Of a stretch of 64,000 nt of DNA, positions 42,298 through 51,394 are shown piece after piece (the stretch's first letter is position 1; every line of letters begins with the position of its first letter). The notes under the pieces were generated by a model. It had not been told where the DNA came from. It worked only from the letters and a program-made list of their open reading frames with translations, and ran no database searches. The position numbers and the translations under genes were made by a program. The DNA comes from Nocardia sp. SYP-A9097 (GTDB lineage: Bacteria; Actinomycetota; Actinomycetes; Mycobacteriales; Mycobacteriaceae): contig NZ_WJIC01000018.1 of assembly GCF_009649815.1 (NCBI RefSeq), forward strand, positions 62,001 to 126,000, given 5' to 3'.

Positions 42298-45200
42298 TCA
42301 GTCGCTGTGGTGTCGGGACTGAACGTGAGTGGTTTCGCCGACTTGCCACCATGGCACTGTCACCGTGGCTTCCACCGCGCCCGTGAGGCGGACGCGGAGT
42401 TCCTCGTGGATGACGAGTTCGCCTGTGCGGGTGGGGGTATCGAGTTGCAGGCGGAGCAGGACGCCGAGCGGGTCGGCGGTCCAGGTGGTGGGGCGGCCCG
42501 CGCCGAGGACCTCGGCGGTGACCGCCTGCGACGCCAAAGGGAGATCGAGCAGGGCGGCCAGGGAGTGGGCCGAGGCGATATCGCCCACCACCAGGCGGCC
42601 GGCGGGCAGGGCCGGGCCGAACCATGGCTGGTCCAGGACCAGGGCGTCGGCGGGGTCGATGACCGCGCCGGAGAGGGCGCGGACCTGACCGGGGAAATCC
42701 AGGTCGTCGACATCGAGCAGACCGGCGTCGAGGGCCTCCGCGAGTCGGCGGTGGGTTATCGAAATCGCTTCGGGGGTGGGCATTCTGGCGGGATCGGCCA
42801 GCGCGTCGAGGAGCTCCTCCGCCAATTGCGCGGTCATGATCTCGGGGGCCGCGAGAACGCCGCGCAGTACCCGCAGATCCGGCTCGGTGAAGCCCGGGAT
42901 CTGCGGGAGCAGGCCGTGCAGGCTCTCATCCTCGGGGTGGCGCATAAGGCCGAGCGGGATGCCGTCGATATGCGCATGGTTGCGCAACCACCAGGCGGTG
43001 TAGCCGTCCCGGTCGGCGAGTAGCGGGCGGGTGGATTCGTCGGAGAGCAAGAGGCGCAAGGCTTCCCGCCACTCCTCCTCGTCGACCAGGTCCAGGTCGC
43101 GCACGGCGCGCAGCACCGGCGGATCCTCCTGCAAGCCCTCCCACCAGGCGTCCTCGTCATCGAGATGATGATCGGGGCCGGTGGGATCCTCCTCGGTCAG
43201 CACGGTGAAGCTCCAGCCGACACCGATGGCGCGCAACGCTTCCCGGCCGTACCGGTCCAGAGCCTGCTCGGCGATGGTCTCGAACGGCGACTCCGCCACC
43301 AGCACTCGACCCAGCGGGGCCGCCGGCAGCAGAAGCTCGTCGGCAGGCAGCAATTCGCCTGTGCTGTCCGGCAATTCGAGCAGTCCGAGCCATGCGGGCA
43401 AGGCGCCGGGGACCGCGTTCGTGGCCAGGTTCAGCACCGCCTCCACGGTATCCGGATCACTCGGGTCGTCCTCCAGAATCGCCTGCAGGGCAGGATCATT
43501 GAGCAGATCCTCCGGGGTCGCGGCGCGAGCGCCCAAGCGGCCCAGCAGTTCGTGTGCGGCCTCCGGATGCACCAGGCGTGCCCAATGCACCGGAATCGCC
43601 GACTCCAGTTGATCGTCCAGAACCACCGTGCGCGGGCCCGTCACCACCCGGCCGTCGGCCAGCGGCACCGCCAGTGCCCCCAACTCCTCCACGGAGAGGG
43701 GATCCAGGACGAACGGCTCCAGCGCGTCGTACAGCGAATACCACCACTGCGCCGGGCGTTCCAGGCTGCCGGAGAGTTCCGCGATCCGGGCCAGGCCGAT
43801 TCGATGCACATCCAGCACACCGAGCGCGTCGGATCCGGCGCGGCCGGAAAGCTCCGGAATAACCAGCGGCCCGACTACCTCCGCCAGCAAACCGGCCAGT
43901 TCCGGGGTCACACCGGTGAATACGCTCGCGCGCCGCGGCGGCAGCACACCGGGCACCTCGGGCGCGGCCGTGGCAGCGGGAGTATCGCCCGGATCCAGCG
44001 AAAGATCATGGCCGAGAGCACCATTCGCACTGGGCTCGGCGCCGGTCAGATCGAGTTCGAGTTGGAGTTCATCGCCGGGCATGGTCGCGGCGGGCATGGC
44101 GCCGCGTGCCGCGTTCGCTTCGAGGGCGGCATCGATATCGAGCAGCGGATCGGCACCGTGCGGCGAGGCGATTCCCGGCGCGTGCTCGGGGCCGTGCAGC
44201 ACCGGCAGCCAGGCATGATCACGCAGTTCGGCGACCAGGGCCTCACGCAGCGAGGCATCGGCCTCACTGCGCGCGAAGGCCGGGGCGGGTACCAGTACCA
44301 GGCGATCGGCCGGGGGCAGGGCGAGCGCGAAATCGGCATAACCGGAGGCCAATTCGGCAATCCGGGCGCCCGGCAGCAGGCGCCGGCGATCCGGCTGCAT
44401 GGGGATATCGGCGATCAGCAACGCGGGGAGGGACAGCTCCTCGTCCGAGCGGGTGGGTGCGCGCAATACATCCGGGCGCGCAGCCACCGGACGCCCTTCG
44501 CGGACGGGCAGCAGCCAGCGGGCCCGCGCGGTCCGATACTGCCACCACCGCCGGTCCTCCCACTCCCCCGTGACCCGCAGCTCCTGAATACCGTTGCCGA
44601 GATCTGTTACAGCACTTGCGATCTCGTCATCGGATACCCGAATACTCTGCAGCGCGGGCAATTCCAGCAGCAGGTCCACCGCTTCGGCCCGCATTCCCAC
44701 GAGCAAGGCGTCGGCGTCCACATCTTCGCGCAGCTGGAGCACGATCTCACTGTCGAACCCGTCCCCGGGCTCCGCGTCACTCGGCCAGGCCAGTCGCAGT
44801 GCGGGAGGCGCAAAATCCTCTGCTACAGCGGGTATTTCAACCCCTTCGACAGTCAGCAGCGCGAATGTCTCGGCCCGCGAGAACCGCACCGACCCGCCCC
44901 GGGACCGGAATTCGATCTCGTCCGACACACTCAGTACCGCGGTGAACCCCACGCCGAACTGCCCCACCGAGGCATCGGCCCCGGTCTTCGCCGACGCGCG
45001 CAGCGCCGTCAGCGCGTGCACCCCCGAAACATCCAGCCCCACCCCGGTATTGGCCACATGCAGCTCCCGCTCCACCAGCCACACCGCGACCCGCCCGGCG
45101 ACCCCCGCCTTCGCGGCGGCATCGGCGGCATTCTGCGCCAGCTCGGTCAGCACCCGATCCCGGTACCCCGCCCGCACCAGGTCCGCCTCGGTGGCGGCGT

Positions 45201-45309
45201 CCTCCCGCAATCGCGTCGGCGACCCCCGCCAAGCGGCGATCACCCCCGCCCGCAACCCCGCAGTATCGAACGGATCCCCAACTCCCCTACCGCCGTTCAA
45301 CCCACGCAT
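42298..45309 (-). CDS. Large sacsin/Hsp90-like GHKL ATPase domain protein
   Basis: A 1003-residue cytosolic protein. The N-terminal 150 residues form a GHKL (Bergerat) ATPase fold: DRVLTELAQNAADAA with the Mg-binding Asn60, the G1 segment HVANTGVGLD (residues 84-93) where Hsp90 has DTGIG, and G2 VGQFGVGFTAVLSVSD (115-130). The remaining 850 residues are helical, Leu/Ala/Asp/Glu-rich, without recognised catalytic motifs. This combination matches sacsin N-terminal-domain proteins conserved in actinobacteria and annotated as Hsp90-like chaperones. Asn in place of the usual adenine-contacting Asp is typical of sacsin-like families. Client and function unknown. Confidence 0.8.
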   Translation of the reverse strand: MRGLNGGRGVGDPFDTAGLRAGVIAAWRGSPTRLREDAATEADLVRAGYRDRVLTELAQNAADAAAKAGVAGRVAVWLVERELHVANTGVGLDVSGVHALTALRASAKTGADASVGQFGVGFTAVLSVSDEIEFRSRGGSVRFSRAETFALLTVEGVEIPAVAEDFAPPALRLAWPSDAEPGDGFDSEIVLQLREDVDADALLVGMRAEAVDLLLELPALQSIRVSDDEIASAVTDLGNGIQELRVTGEWEDRRWWQYRTARARWLLPVREGRPVAARPDVLRAPTRSDEELSLPALLIADIPMQPDRRRLLPGARIAELASGYADFALALPPADRLVLVPAPAFARSEADASLREALVAELRDHAWLPVLHGPEHAPGIASPHGADPLLDIDAALEANAARGAMPAATMPGDELQLELDLTGAEPSANGALGHDLSLDPGDTPAATAAPEVPGVLPPRRASVFTGVTPELAGLLAEVVGPLVIPELSGRAGSDALGVLDVHRIGLARIAELSGSLERPAQWWYSLYDALEPFVLDPLSVEELGALAVPLADGRVVTGPRTVVLDDQLESAIPVHWARLVHPEAAHELLGRLGARAATPEDLLNDPALQAILEDDPSDPDTVEAVLNLATNAVPGALPAWLGLLELPDSTGELLPADELLLPAAPLGRVLVAESPFETIAEQALDRYGREALRAIGVGWSFTVLTEEDPTGPDHHLDDEDAWWEGLQEDPPVLRAVRDLDLVDEEEWREALRLLLSDESTRPLLADRDGYTAWWLRNHAHIDGIPLGLMRHPEDESLHGLLPQIPGFTEPDLRVLRGVLAAPEIMTAQLAEELLDALADPARMPTPEAISITHRRLAEALDAGLLDVDDLDFPGQVRALSGAVIDPADALVLDQPWFGPALPAGRLVVGDIASAHSLAALLDLPLASQAVTAEVLGAGRPTTWTADPLGVLLRLQLDTPTRTGELVIHEELRVRLTGAVEATVTVPWWQVGETTHVQSRHHSD

Positions 45310-45631
45310 CCCTTCCGCTCATCGAGACCACACACGCCTACCCGCCCGGCCGAACCGAACGGACAGCACACAATAGGCGCGTTTCCGCACGCATCGGCCA
45401 GTTCATCGCATCGGGGCCGCAAAACCCCTGCTGTCCTGCGCTTTCCACACCTCACCCGAGCTGCCGCTCGTGCGGACCACCGGGCACGCCGCAGCGCCGG
45501 CCGAAGGTGTCATCGCGGCATCGGCGATCCTGAAACGCGGCGCGCCGACGCAACCCCCGCGGCGGTCCTGCCCACCACGTGCACGAGTCGGTGTCCGGTC
45601 TCCCGGACACCGGCCGCAGTCGGTACTACTC
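45310..45631. other. Gap between the ATPase and DUF3027 genes
   Basis: About 320 bases without an apparent gene, on the minus-strand side upstream of the ATPase. A perfect 10-bp hairpin CGGTGTCCGG / CCGGACACCG with loop TCTC lies at 45589-45612, close after the DUF3027 stop, possibly acting as its terminator although no T-run follows. Confidence 0.55.
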
Positions 45632-46645
45632 CTACGCCCCGGACTCATCCGTCCGCGCGGCATCGGTCTCCGCCTCGACCCGAACCGCGCTCACGCCCCA
45701 GGCATCGTCCACCGCCGCATCGGGATCGGCCACCTCGAACAGCGCGGGCATCTCTGAAACATCTTCGGCCACAGTGGAATTCGACGCCACACCGGAGACT
45801 TCGACGGTCACGGACGCACCGGCGCCGGTGACCGGTTCGGCGACGATCGAATCCGCTTCGGCAGACGGGGTCGCGGGGGCTGATTCCGGCTTGCGGACTT
45901 CCGCCGCGGGAATCACGTCGAAGGCGGCGTCGTCATACGCCTCGAAGGCGGGTGAGCCTGCGCCGGTGGGGAGTTCGGTGTCCGAGTGGGCACCACAGCC
46001 GTACTCCATGTGGACGACGCGGCCGTCGGCTCCCATGGCATTGGCGCAGACACCGAAGGCGGCGCGCAGGCCACCGGCGAGGGGGACGAAGAAACCGCAG
46101 CTTCCGCAGGTGCCGGGGGCGGCGCGCGCCATATCCGTGTCGGGGCCGAATTCGGAGAACCAGCGGTCGGCGGCCTCCTCGCGGCCTTCGCGGCTCAGCA
46201 CCTGGGAGCGGCCGAGGCCGAGCTCCAGCACGACATCGTCGACGACCGGATCACCGGTGGCGAGATAGCCGGGAACCAGGCGGACGTCACCGGCGGGCGG
46301 GGCCAGCAGATCGCCGGGCGCGAGATCGCCGGGGCGGATGCGCTGATCCCAGGGCAGGAAATCGGGGGCGATGAGCGCGTCCGGGCCGGGTAGCAGCGCC
46401 GATTCACTCACCGTGACATGGGTGGCCGCGGGCGGGGCGGCCACCACGACCGCCCACTGCCAGCCTCGATAGCCGGGCAGCGTGGCCTCGAAGTGATGGG
46501 TGGCCGCCGAATCATCCTCGGCCGTGACACCGATATGCCTGCCGACGCCGAGCGGCTCCAACTCCAGGAGCGCACGGCGAGCCAGGTCGACCGCCTCCGC
46601 CAGGATCGGCCGAACACCGGACTCCGAAACTCCAACCGCGCTCAC
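45632..46645 (-). CDS. DUF3027 conserved protein with cysteine cluster
   Basis: A 337-residue soluble protein. Residues 1-225 match DUF3027: ILAEAVDLARRALLELEP, HFEATLPGYRGWQWAVVVAAPP, FLPWDQRIRPGDLAPGDLLAPP, and a Cys cluster CGSCGFFVPLAGGLRAAFGVCANAMGADGRVVHMEYGCGAHSDTEL that looks metal-binding. The C-terminal 110 residues are acidic low-complexity (Ala/Glu/Val/Asp). Start is GTG at 46645, divergent from the cyclotransferase gene with 17 bases between. Function unknown. Confidence 0.83.
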   Translation of the reverse strand: MSAVGVSESGVRPILAEAVDLARRALLELEPLGVGRHIGVTAEDDSAATHHFEATLPGYRGWQWAVVVAAPPAATHVTVSESALLPGPDALIAPDFLPWDQRIRPGDLAPGDLLAPPAGDVRLVPGYLATGDPVVDDVVLELGLGRSQVLSREGREEAADRWFSEFGPDTDMARAAPGTCGSCGFFVPLAGGLRAAFGVCANAMGADGRVVHMEYGCGAHSDTELPTGAGSPAFEAYDDAAFDVIPAAEVRKPESAPATPSAEADSIVAEPVTGAGASVTVEVSGVASNSTVAEDVSEMPALFEVADPDAAVDDAWGVSAVRVEAETDAARTDESGA

Positions 46646-46662
46646 GCCTTACATTTTGCCGT

Positions 46663-47457
46663 ATGGAGCGCAAACGTCGTGCACCGGTAGCGGCCGTGAA
46701 GATACTGCTGTCCACGGCCATATGCCTGGCCGCCGCAATCACCGCATGCGGAAGAGCCGACGACACGCCGAGTCTGCGTGTCGAAGTCATCGCGACTCGC
46801 CCGCACGACACGCAGGCCTTCACCGAGGGCCTCGAGATCGACGGCGACACGCTGTACGAAAGCACCGGACTCTCCGGCCAGTCCTTCGTTCGCGCAACCA
46901 CCCTCGACAGCGGTATCGAGTTCGCGCGCGCCGACCTACCCGCGCCGCTGTTCGGCGAGGGCGTAACCAAGGCCGGGGAGCAGCTCTGGCAGCTCACCTA
47001 CAAGGACGGCATCGCCATTGCCCGCGACCCGAAATCCCTTGCCGAACTGCACCGCAGCAGATTCGACGGCGAAGGCTGGGGTCTGTGCACGCGCGGCGAC
47101 CGCATCCTCATGAGCAATGGCACCGGCACCCTCACCTTCCGCGACCCGCACACCTTCGCTCCCACCGGCACGGTCACCCTCACCAGCCACGAGAACACCG
47201 AACTCAACGAACTCGATTGCGCCCCCGACGGTTCCGTCTACGCCAACGCCTGGCCCACCGACACGATCCTGCACATAGACCCCGAAACAGGCACCGTCCT
47301 GCACACCATCGACGCCTCCGCCCTCTATCCCCGCGACTCCCGCATCCCCGGAGCCGACGTCCTGAACGGCATAACCGCCATTCCCGGCACCGACCACTTC
47401 CTCCTCACCGGCAAGAAATGGCCCGCCACCTATGAAGTCCGCTTCATCCCGGCCTGA
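46663..47457 (+). CDS. Glutaminyl-peptide cyclotransferase lipoprotein
   Basis: A 264-residue exported beta-propeller enzyme that would cyclise N-terminal glutamine to pyroglutamate. The signal ends in lipobox AITAC with Cys29. The propeller shows HDTQAFTEGLEIDGDTLYESTGLSGQS, FGEGVTKAGEQLWQLTYKDG, GEGWGLCTRGDRILMSNGTGTL and the C-terminal LNGITAIPGTDHFLLTGKKWP, all typical of glutamine cyclotransferases of the plant/bacterial type. ATG at 46663. Target proteins unknown. Confidence 0.9.
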   Translation: MERKRRAPVAAVKILLSTAICLAAAITACGRADDTPSLRVEVIATRPHDTQAFTEGLEIDGDTLYESTGLSGQSFVRATTLDSGIEFARADLPAPLFGEGVTKAGEQLWQLTYKDGIAIARDPKSLAELHRSRFDGEGWGLCTRGDRILMSNGTGTLTFRDPHTFAPTGTVTLTSHENTELNELDCAPDGSVYANAWPTDTILHIDPETGTVLHTIDASALYPRDSRIPGADVLNGITAIPGTDHFLLTGKKWPATYEVRFIPA

Positions 47458-47692
47458 TGCAGCCGGATGAACCCGACACGCCGCATGTGGGCGCGCGAGA
47501 ACCGCACCGAGATACCGCGATTTCCGCCCGCCGTCGCGGCCGATCGATGACCGCGTTCACGGCGCACAGCGTTCTGCCCTGCACGAATGCGTCCGGACGG
47601 GGCACTGTCCATGGACCTGGACGGCCGCCCTATGTCGTCGCACACCCGCGCTGGTGGAGCCACTGTCGTTCGACACTGCAAGAATTGAGCGC

Positions 47693-49444
47693 GTGACGAC
47701 TCCCCGCGATCCCGACGCCGACTCCGGTCGGTGGGGTGACGAGGAGTCTCCGCTCATCGAACGACACCCCGGATACGACCGATACCCGCCCGTGAACAAA
47801 CCTGCGCGGCAGCCGCGCCCCGGGGACCCGGAAGTGCCGGAGTTCCTGGCTCACCGAAAGCCCAAGCCGCCATCCGACGCGCCGGGGCGTGTGACCGACG
47901 CGGGGTCTGCGGGGAAGCCGGAGCAGCCGCATCAGACGCGGCCGGAAGCGACTCGGCCGCTGCCACATTCGCATGCGCAGGGCGGTGAGAACGAGCAGGT
48001 CGGCGATGCGAGGCTGCACAAGCCGCCGCGGAAGTTGACTGTCACTCGGGTGGCGGCTCGGCGGAGTATCGAGTTGACCGAGCGGGGGTTCGCGACTTTT
48101 CAGCGGGCGGCCAAGGCGGATGGGGCCGAGGAGTCGGGTCTGACGGCGCTGGTCTACGCGACCATGGCGAACTTCGCCACGGATGCGGCGGTTGCCGTGG
48201 CATTGGCGAACACGCTGTTCTTCGCCAGTGCGACAGCGGAATCCAAGACCAAGGTCGCGCTGTACCTGTTGATCACCATTGCCCCGTTCGCGGTGATCGC
48301 GCCGCTGATCGGGCCCATGCTGGACCGATTGCAGCGCGGCCGCAGACTGGCTCTGGCGGGCTCGTTCGCCGTGCGTGTGCTGGTCGCGGTGCTGTTGATC
48401 TTCAATGTGGACAACTGGGCGCTGTACCCGCTCGCGTTGTGCATGATGATTCTGAGCAAATCGTTCTCGGTGTTGAAGAGCGCGGTCACACCGCGTGTGC
48501 TCCCGCCGGGAATCGACCTGGTGCGCACCAATTCCCGGCTCACCGTGTTCGGCCTGGTCGGCGGCACGCTCGGCGCGGGCGGTGTGGCGGGTCTGATCGC
48601 CGCAATCGCGCACTCGCCGGGCGCACTGCTGTTCGCGGCCGTATTGGCCGGAGCCGGTTGCTATCTCAGCCTGAAGATCCCGTCCTGGGTGGAGGTCACC
48701 GAGGGTGAGGTCCCCGCGACCCTGACCTATCACGGCGATGATTCGCACACCGAGGTCCTCGATGCCAAGCAGGCCGCGCAGATTCAGCCCAGTCGCCGCC
48801 GGCAGCCGCTGGGCCGCGAGGTGGTCACCGGCCTGTGGGGTAACGGCACGGTTCGCATCCTCACCGGATTCCTCACCTTCTATGTGGCCTTCGTCGTGAA
48901 GTCCACCGAACATCGCCCGGCACAACAGGTCGCCATGCTCGGCGTGGTCGGCGCTGCCGCCGCCATCGGCAATTTCGCCGGTAATGCCACGGGCGCGCGC
49001 ATGAAACTGGGCCGCCCCACCCTGAGCGTGCTGCTCTGCACCATCGCGTGTGTGGGCGTGGCGGTCGGCGCGGCCGTACTGGACAACCTGCTGGGCGCGG
49101 CCGTCGCCACCCTGGTCGCCGCGGGCGCCAGCGCACTGGCCAAGGTCTCCCTGGACGCGGCCATTCAGGACGACCTCCCCGCCGAATCCATCGCCTCCGG
49201 TTTCGGCAGGTCGGAGACGGTTTTGCAGCTGTCCTGGGTACTCGGCGGCGCGATGGGCGTCCTGCTGCCGACGGACTGGTGGAAAGGTTTCGCTGCGGTC
49301 ACGGCGGTGATGGCGCTGGGCCTGACGCAAACGGTGGTCAGCTACCGTGGGCATTCGCTGCTGCCCGGTTTGGGCGGTAATCGACCACAGCACGCGCAGC
49401 AGGAGATCCCCGGCGCTCACGGCGCCGAGGAGCCCACCCAGTGA
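47693..49444 (+). CDS. MFS-type membrane protein, Rv0876c-like
   Basis: A 583-residue membrane protein. The first 115 residues are polar and Pro/Arg-rich, probably cytosolic. About twelve helices follow, for example ALVYATMANFATDAAVAVALANTLFF, VALYLLITIAPFAVIAPLIGPMLDRLQRGRRLALAGSFAVRVLVAVLLIF and the VSLDAAIQDDLPAESIASGFGRSETVLQLSWVLGGAMGVLLP region. It corresponds to Rv0876c and is paired with a DUF2771 gene as there. GTG at 47693 was chosen; the upstream frame is open. Substrate unknown. Confidence 0.83.
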   Translation: MTTPRDPDADSGRWGDEESPLIERHPGYDRYPPVNKPARQPRPGDPEVPEFLAHRKPKPPSDAPGRVTDAGSAGKPEQPHQTRPEATRPLPHSHAQGGENEQVGDARLHKPPRKLTVTRVAARRSIELTERGFATFQRAAKADGAEESGLTALVYATMANFATDAAVAVALANTLFFASATAESKTKVALYLLITIAPFAVIAPLIGPMLDRLQRGRRLALAGSFAVRVLVAVLLIFNVDNWALYPLALCMMILSKSFSVLKSAVTPRVLPPGIDLVRTNSRLTVFGLVGGTLGAGGVAGLIAAIAHSPGALLFAAVLAGAGCYLSLKIPSWVEVTEGEVPATLTYHGDDSHTEVLDAKQAAQIQPSRRRQPLGREVVTGLWGNGTVRILTGFLTFYVAFVVKSTEHRPAQQVAMLGVVGAAAAIGNFAGNATGARMKLGRPTLSVLLCTIACVGVAVGAAVLDNLLGAAVATLVAAGASALAKVSLDAAIQDDLPAESIASGFGRSETVLQLSWVLGGAMGVLLPTDWWKGFAAVTAVMALGLTQTVVSYRGHSLLPGLGGNRPQHAQQEIPGAHGAEEPTQ

Positions 49445-49459
49445 GGACAGGAAGCAACG

Positions 49460-50044
49460 GTGAGCAAACCGAACGCCCGCACGATCGTCGCGCTATCGGC
49501 GGCCCTGCTCGTGGTGGCCGTGGCCTACGTCGCGGTGATCGTGGTGGTCGCCCATCGCGCGAGCGAGCCGGAGCCGGAGATCACCGCGTACGCGCACGGT
49601 CACGCGGTTACGGTGGCGCCGTTCATGTTCTGCGATCCGAAGGTCGCGAAGGGTCAGATCGATCTGAACGATTGCAGTACCAGCGAGGCGATCTCGACCC
49701 TCGACGTGCCGCCGGGCTCCCCGCTGCAGATCTCCCTGCCCAAGGAGATCGCGAACGCACCCTGGCGGATGAAGCTCTGGTACCGCATCCCCGGTGACAA
49801 TGTGGCCGTCGGCGCGTTCTCCTACGACGATTACAAGAAGGGCCTGGTCAACACGGAGGTCAAGAGCGACGGCACGCCGTACGCGATCACCGTGCCCACG
49901 CCGAACGATCCGCAGATCAAGCTGGCCGTGGCCGAGCTGTACCTGCCCGTGCCGGCCATGGACGCGGCGGGCAATGTGGGCTGGGTGCCCAGCGCCATCT
50001 GGTCCATTCACACCCCGGCATACCAGGGCCTCGAGATCCAATAG
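49460..50044 (+). CDS. DUF2771 membrane-anchored protein (Rv0875c-like)
   Basis: A 194-residue protein with an N-terminal membrane anchor (TIVALSAALLVVAVAYVAVIVVV) and an extracytoplasmic DUF2771 domain: ITAYAHGHAVTVAPFMFCDPKVAKGQIDLNDC, LDVPPGSPLQISLPKEIANAPWRMKLWYRIP, and a closing SAIWSIHTPAYQG. Two cysteines probably form a disulfide. Start GTG at 49460, fifteen bases after the MFS stop with AGGACAGGAAG upstream, so co-transcribed. Function unknown. Confidence 0.85.
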   Translation: MSKPNARTIVALSAALLVVAVAYVAVIVVVAHRASEPEPEITAYAHGHAVTVAPFMFCDPKVAKGQIDLNDCSTSEAISTLDVPPGSPLQISLPKEIANAPWRMKLWYRIPGDNVAVGAFSYDDYKKGLVNTEVKSDGTPYAITVPTPNDPQIKLAVAELYLPVPAMDAAGNVGWVPSAIWSIHTPAYQGLEIQ

Positions 50045-50075
50045 CACGGTGGCGCAAGCCATCTCGAATACAGCG

Positions 50076-50106
50076 GGGCCCCGGTGAGATGAACTCACCG
50101 GGGCCC
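50076..50106. terminator. Bidirectional terminator
   Basis: GGGCCCCGGTGAG and CTCACCGGGGCCC form a perfect 13-bp stem with a 5-base loop, then GTTCACTTTTC. It lies between the convergent DUF2771 and cold-shock genes. Confidence 0.8.
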
Positions 50107-50126
50107 GTTCACTTTTCGGCTCCGGC

Positions 50127-50555
50127 CTAGTGGTCGAGCTCGCGCGCGACGCCGCGGACGACCTCGGCGATGCGCTGTGCGGTCTTGCGATCCGGGTACT
50201 TACCGTGGCGCAGATCGGGCTGCACCTTGGTCTCCAGAATCGTGATCATGTCCTCGATGAGGCCGTGCAGCTCATCGGTGGACTTGCGATTGATGGGTCC
50301 TTCACTGCGCGGGCGGCGTTCACCGCGTTCGCGCTCAGGTCCACGGACAGTGGGGGTTTCGAGCAGTTTGAGGCTCAGCGCCTGCGGACCGCGACGGCCC
50401 GCCGCCATCCCGAACTCGACCCGCTGTCCGGGCTTGAGCGCTTCGACACCCTCGGGCAGCGCCGACGATCGAACATAGACATCCTCACCCTCATCCTGGG
50501 AAAGGAAGCCGAAGCCCTTTTCGACGTCGTACCACTTCACCTTGCCGGTAGGCAC
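50127..50555 (-). CDS. cspB: Cold-shock domain protein CspB-like
   Basis: A 142-residue protein with an N-terminal cold-shock domain and a helical extension. The RNP motifs are in VPTGKVKWYDVEKGFGFLSQDEGEDVYVRSSALPEGVEALKPGQRVEFG, after which the tail (STDELHGLIEDMITILETKVQPDLRHGKYPDRKTAQRIAEVVRGVARELD) matches the Rv0871 group. Start GTG at 50555 was chosen by analogy to that protein; an in-frame GTG at 50564 would add three residues. RNA/ssDNA binding inferred. Confidence 0.9.
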   Translation of the reverse strand: MPTGKVKWYDVEKGFGFLSQDEGEDVYVRSSALPEGVEALKPGQRVEFGMAAGRRGPQALSLKLLETPTVRGPERERGERRPRSEGPINRKSTDELHGLIEDMITILETKVQPDLRHGKYPDRKTAQRIAEVVRGVARELDH

Positions 50556-50737
50556 TGCGCTCACCCGTTCGTCATTCGATGCCCGGACTCGCCGGGCACA
50601 GCTGTTGGCTGTCGGACCAATCGTCCGCAACCTTCCGTTCGCGAAAAGAACGCGCCCCACAGCGATGGCAGGACGCGATTCGGCCCGAGTCTACCCCGGT
50701 GCGTATAGCGCAAGCACATCAGTTTTACGGTCTCAGG

Positions 50738-50968
50738 ATGTCCGACACTTCTTCTCAGCAGGCTCCGCGCAGGTCCGGAAGCTGGCTGCTCTATACGGCG
50801 ATGACCTTGTTCGCGGTGGGATTGCTGGCAATCGTCGCGATCTTCGGCGTCGGATTGCTGACCGATTCGAAGCCGGGGGTGTGGCTGTATCTGCTCGCCA
50901 TGGCAGCACCGCTGGGGTTCCTGCTGGCACTGGTTTTCGCGCTGTGGTCCGGTCGGCGCGCGCGCTGA
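50738..50968 (+). CDS. Small two-helix membrane protein
   Basis: A 76-residue protein with a polar N-terminus (MSDTSSQQAPRRSG) and two helices, WLLYTAMTLFAVGLLAIVAIFGVGLLT and VWLYLLAMAAPLGFLLALVFALW, ending in basic SGRRAR. The ATG at 50738 follows CTCAGG. It lies in the cspB-rpf interval like a small membrane gene in mycobacteria, but I cannot name the family. Function unknown. Confidence 0.75.
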   Translation: MSDTSSQQAPRRSGSWLLYTAMTLFAVGLLAIVAIFGVGLLTDSKPGVWLYLLAMAAPLGFLLALVFALWSGRRAR

Positions 50969-51214
50969 AACACACTTCCGCGGCGGTCCGTCTGTGACAC
51001 GTCCGAATGCCCACTTCGTTACCCGGGCATGCGTGTGATTTTCGTCACATAACAGAACGGTCACAGCGAGGTGACTGACCCCTATCGGCGGAGACTCGCC
51101 GTGACCACCTGCGCAGACGGTAAGCGGAACCCGTTGCGCCGGATAGCGTCCCGGACAGACACGACGGTTACCAAATAGTGATTTTTCGCGGCAGGCGTCG
51201 TAGTGTCACTCCTC

Positions 51215-51376
51215 AGCCGGGTCAGCCCGGCGCCACCGGCCCGCCGCACCGAACCTCACCCCGCGGGTACGGACCCCAACTGGAACCAGGGGTGAGGACG
51301 AGGAACAGCGCGCACCAGCGCGCCGGAGCGGACGACCTCTCAGTTCGCCCCCGGTAGTCACGCCTCGAGGAGCGTA
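51215..51376 (+). promoter_or_regulatory. Probable ydaO-type c-di-AMP riboswitch before rpf
   Basis: The leader contains stem CCTCACCCC (51254-51262) with GGGGTGAGG (51289-51297), the loop sequence GGAACCAGGGGTGAGG, and hairpins GCCGGG/CCCGGC and GCGCGC/GCGCGC. The conserved GGAACCA.GGGGTGA core and position upstream of an rpf gene match the ydaO riboswitch known to control rpf genes in Streptomyces. Exact limits are estimates. Confidence 0.75.
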
Positions 51377-51394
51377 CGAGAGGAAAACCCGAAC

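Noticed and set aside
43165..45831. An 888-codon open frame on the plus strand opposite the sacsin-like ATPase and the DUF3027 gene end.
   Set aside because: It is antisense to well-supported genes and its composition (Arg, Gly, Gln, His-rich without hydrophobic core) is that expected from high-GC third positions; no homology-like motif seen.
47457..47696. A 79-codon frame that overlaps the cyclotransferase stop (TGATG) and the MFS start.
   Set aside because: Attractive overlaps but the product is Arg/Pro/His-rich with weak third-position GC bias and no domain; most likely the leader of the MFS gene.
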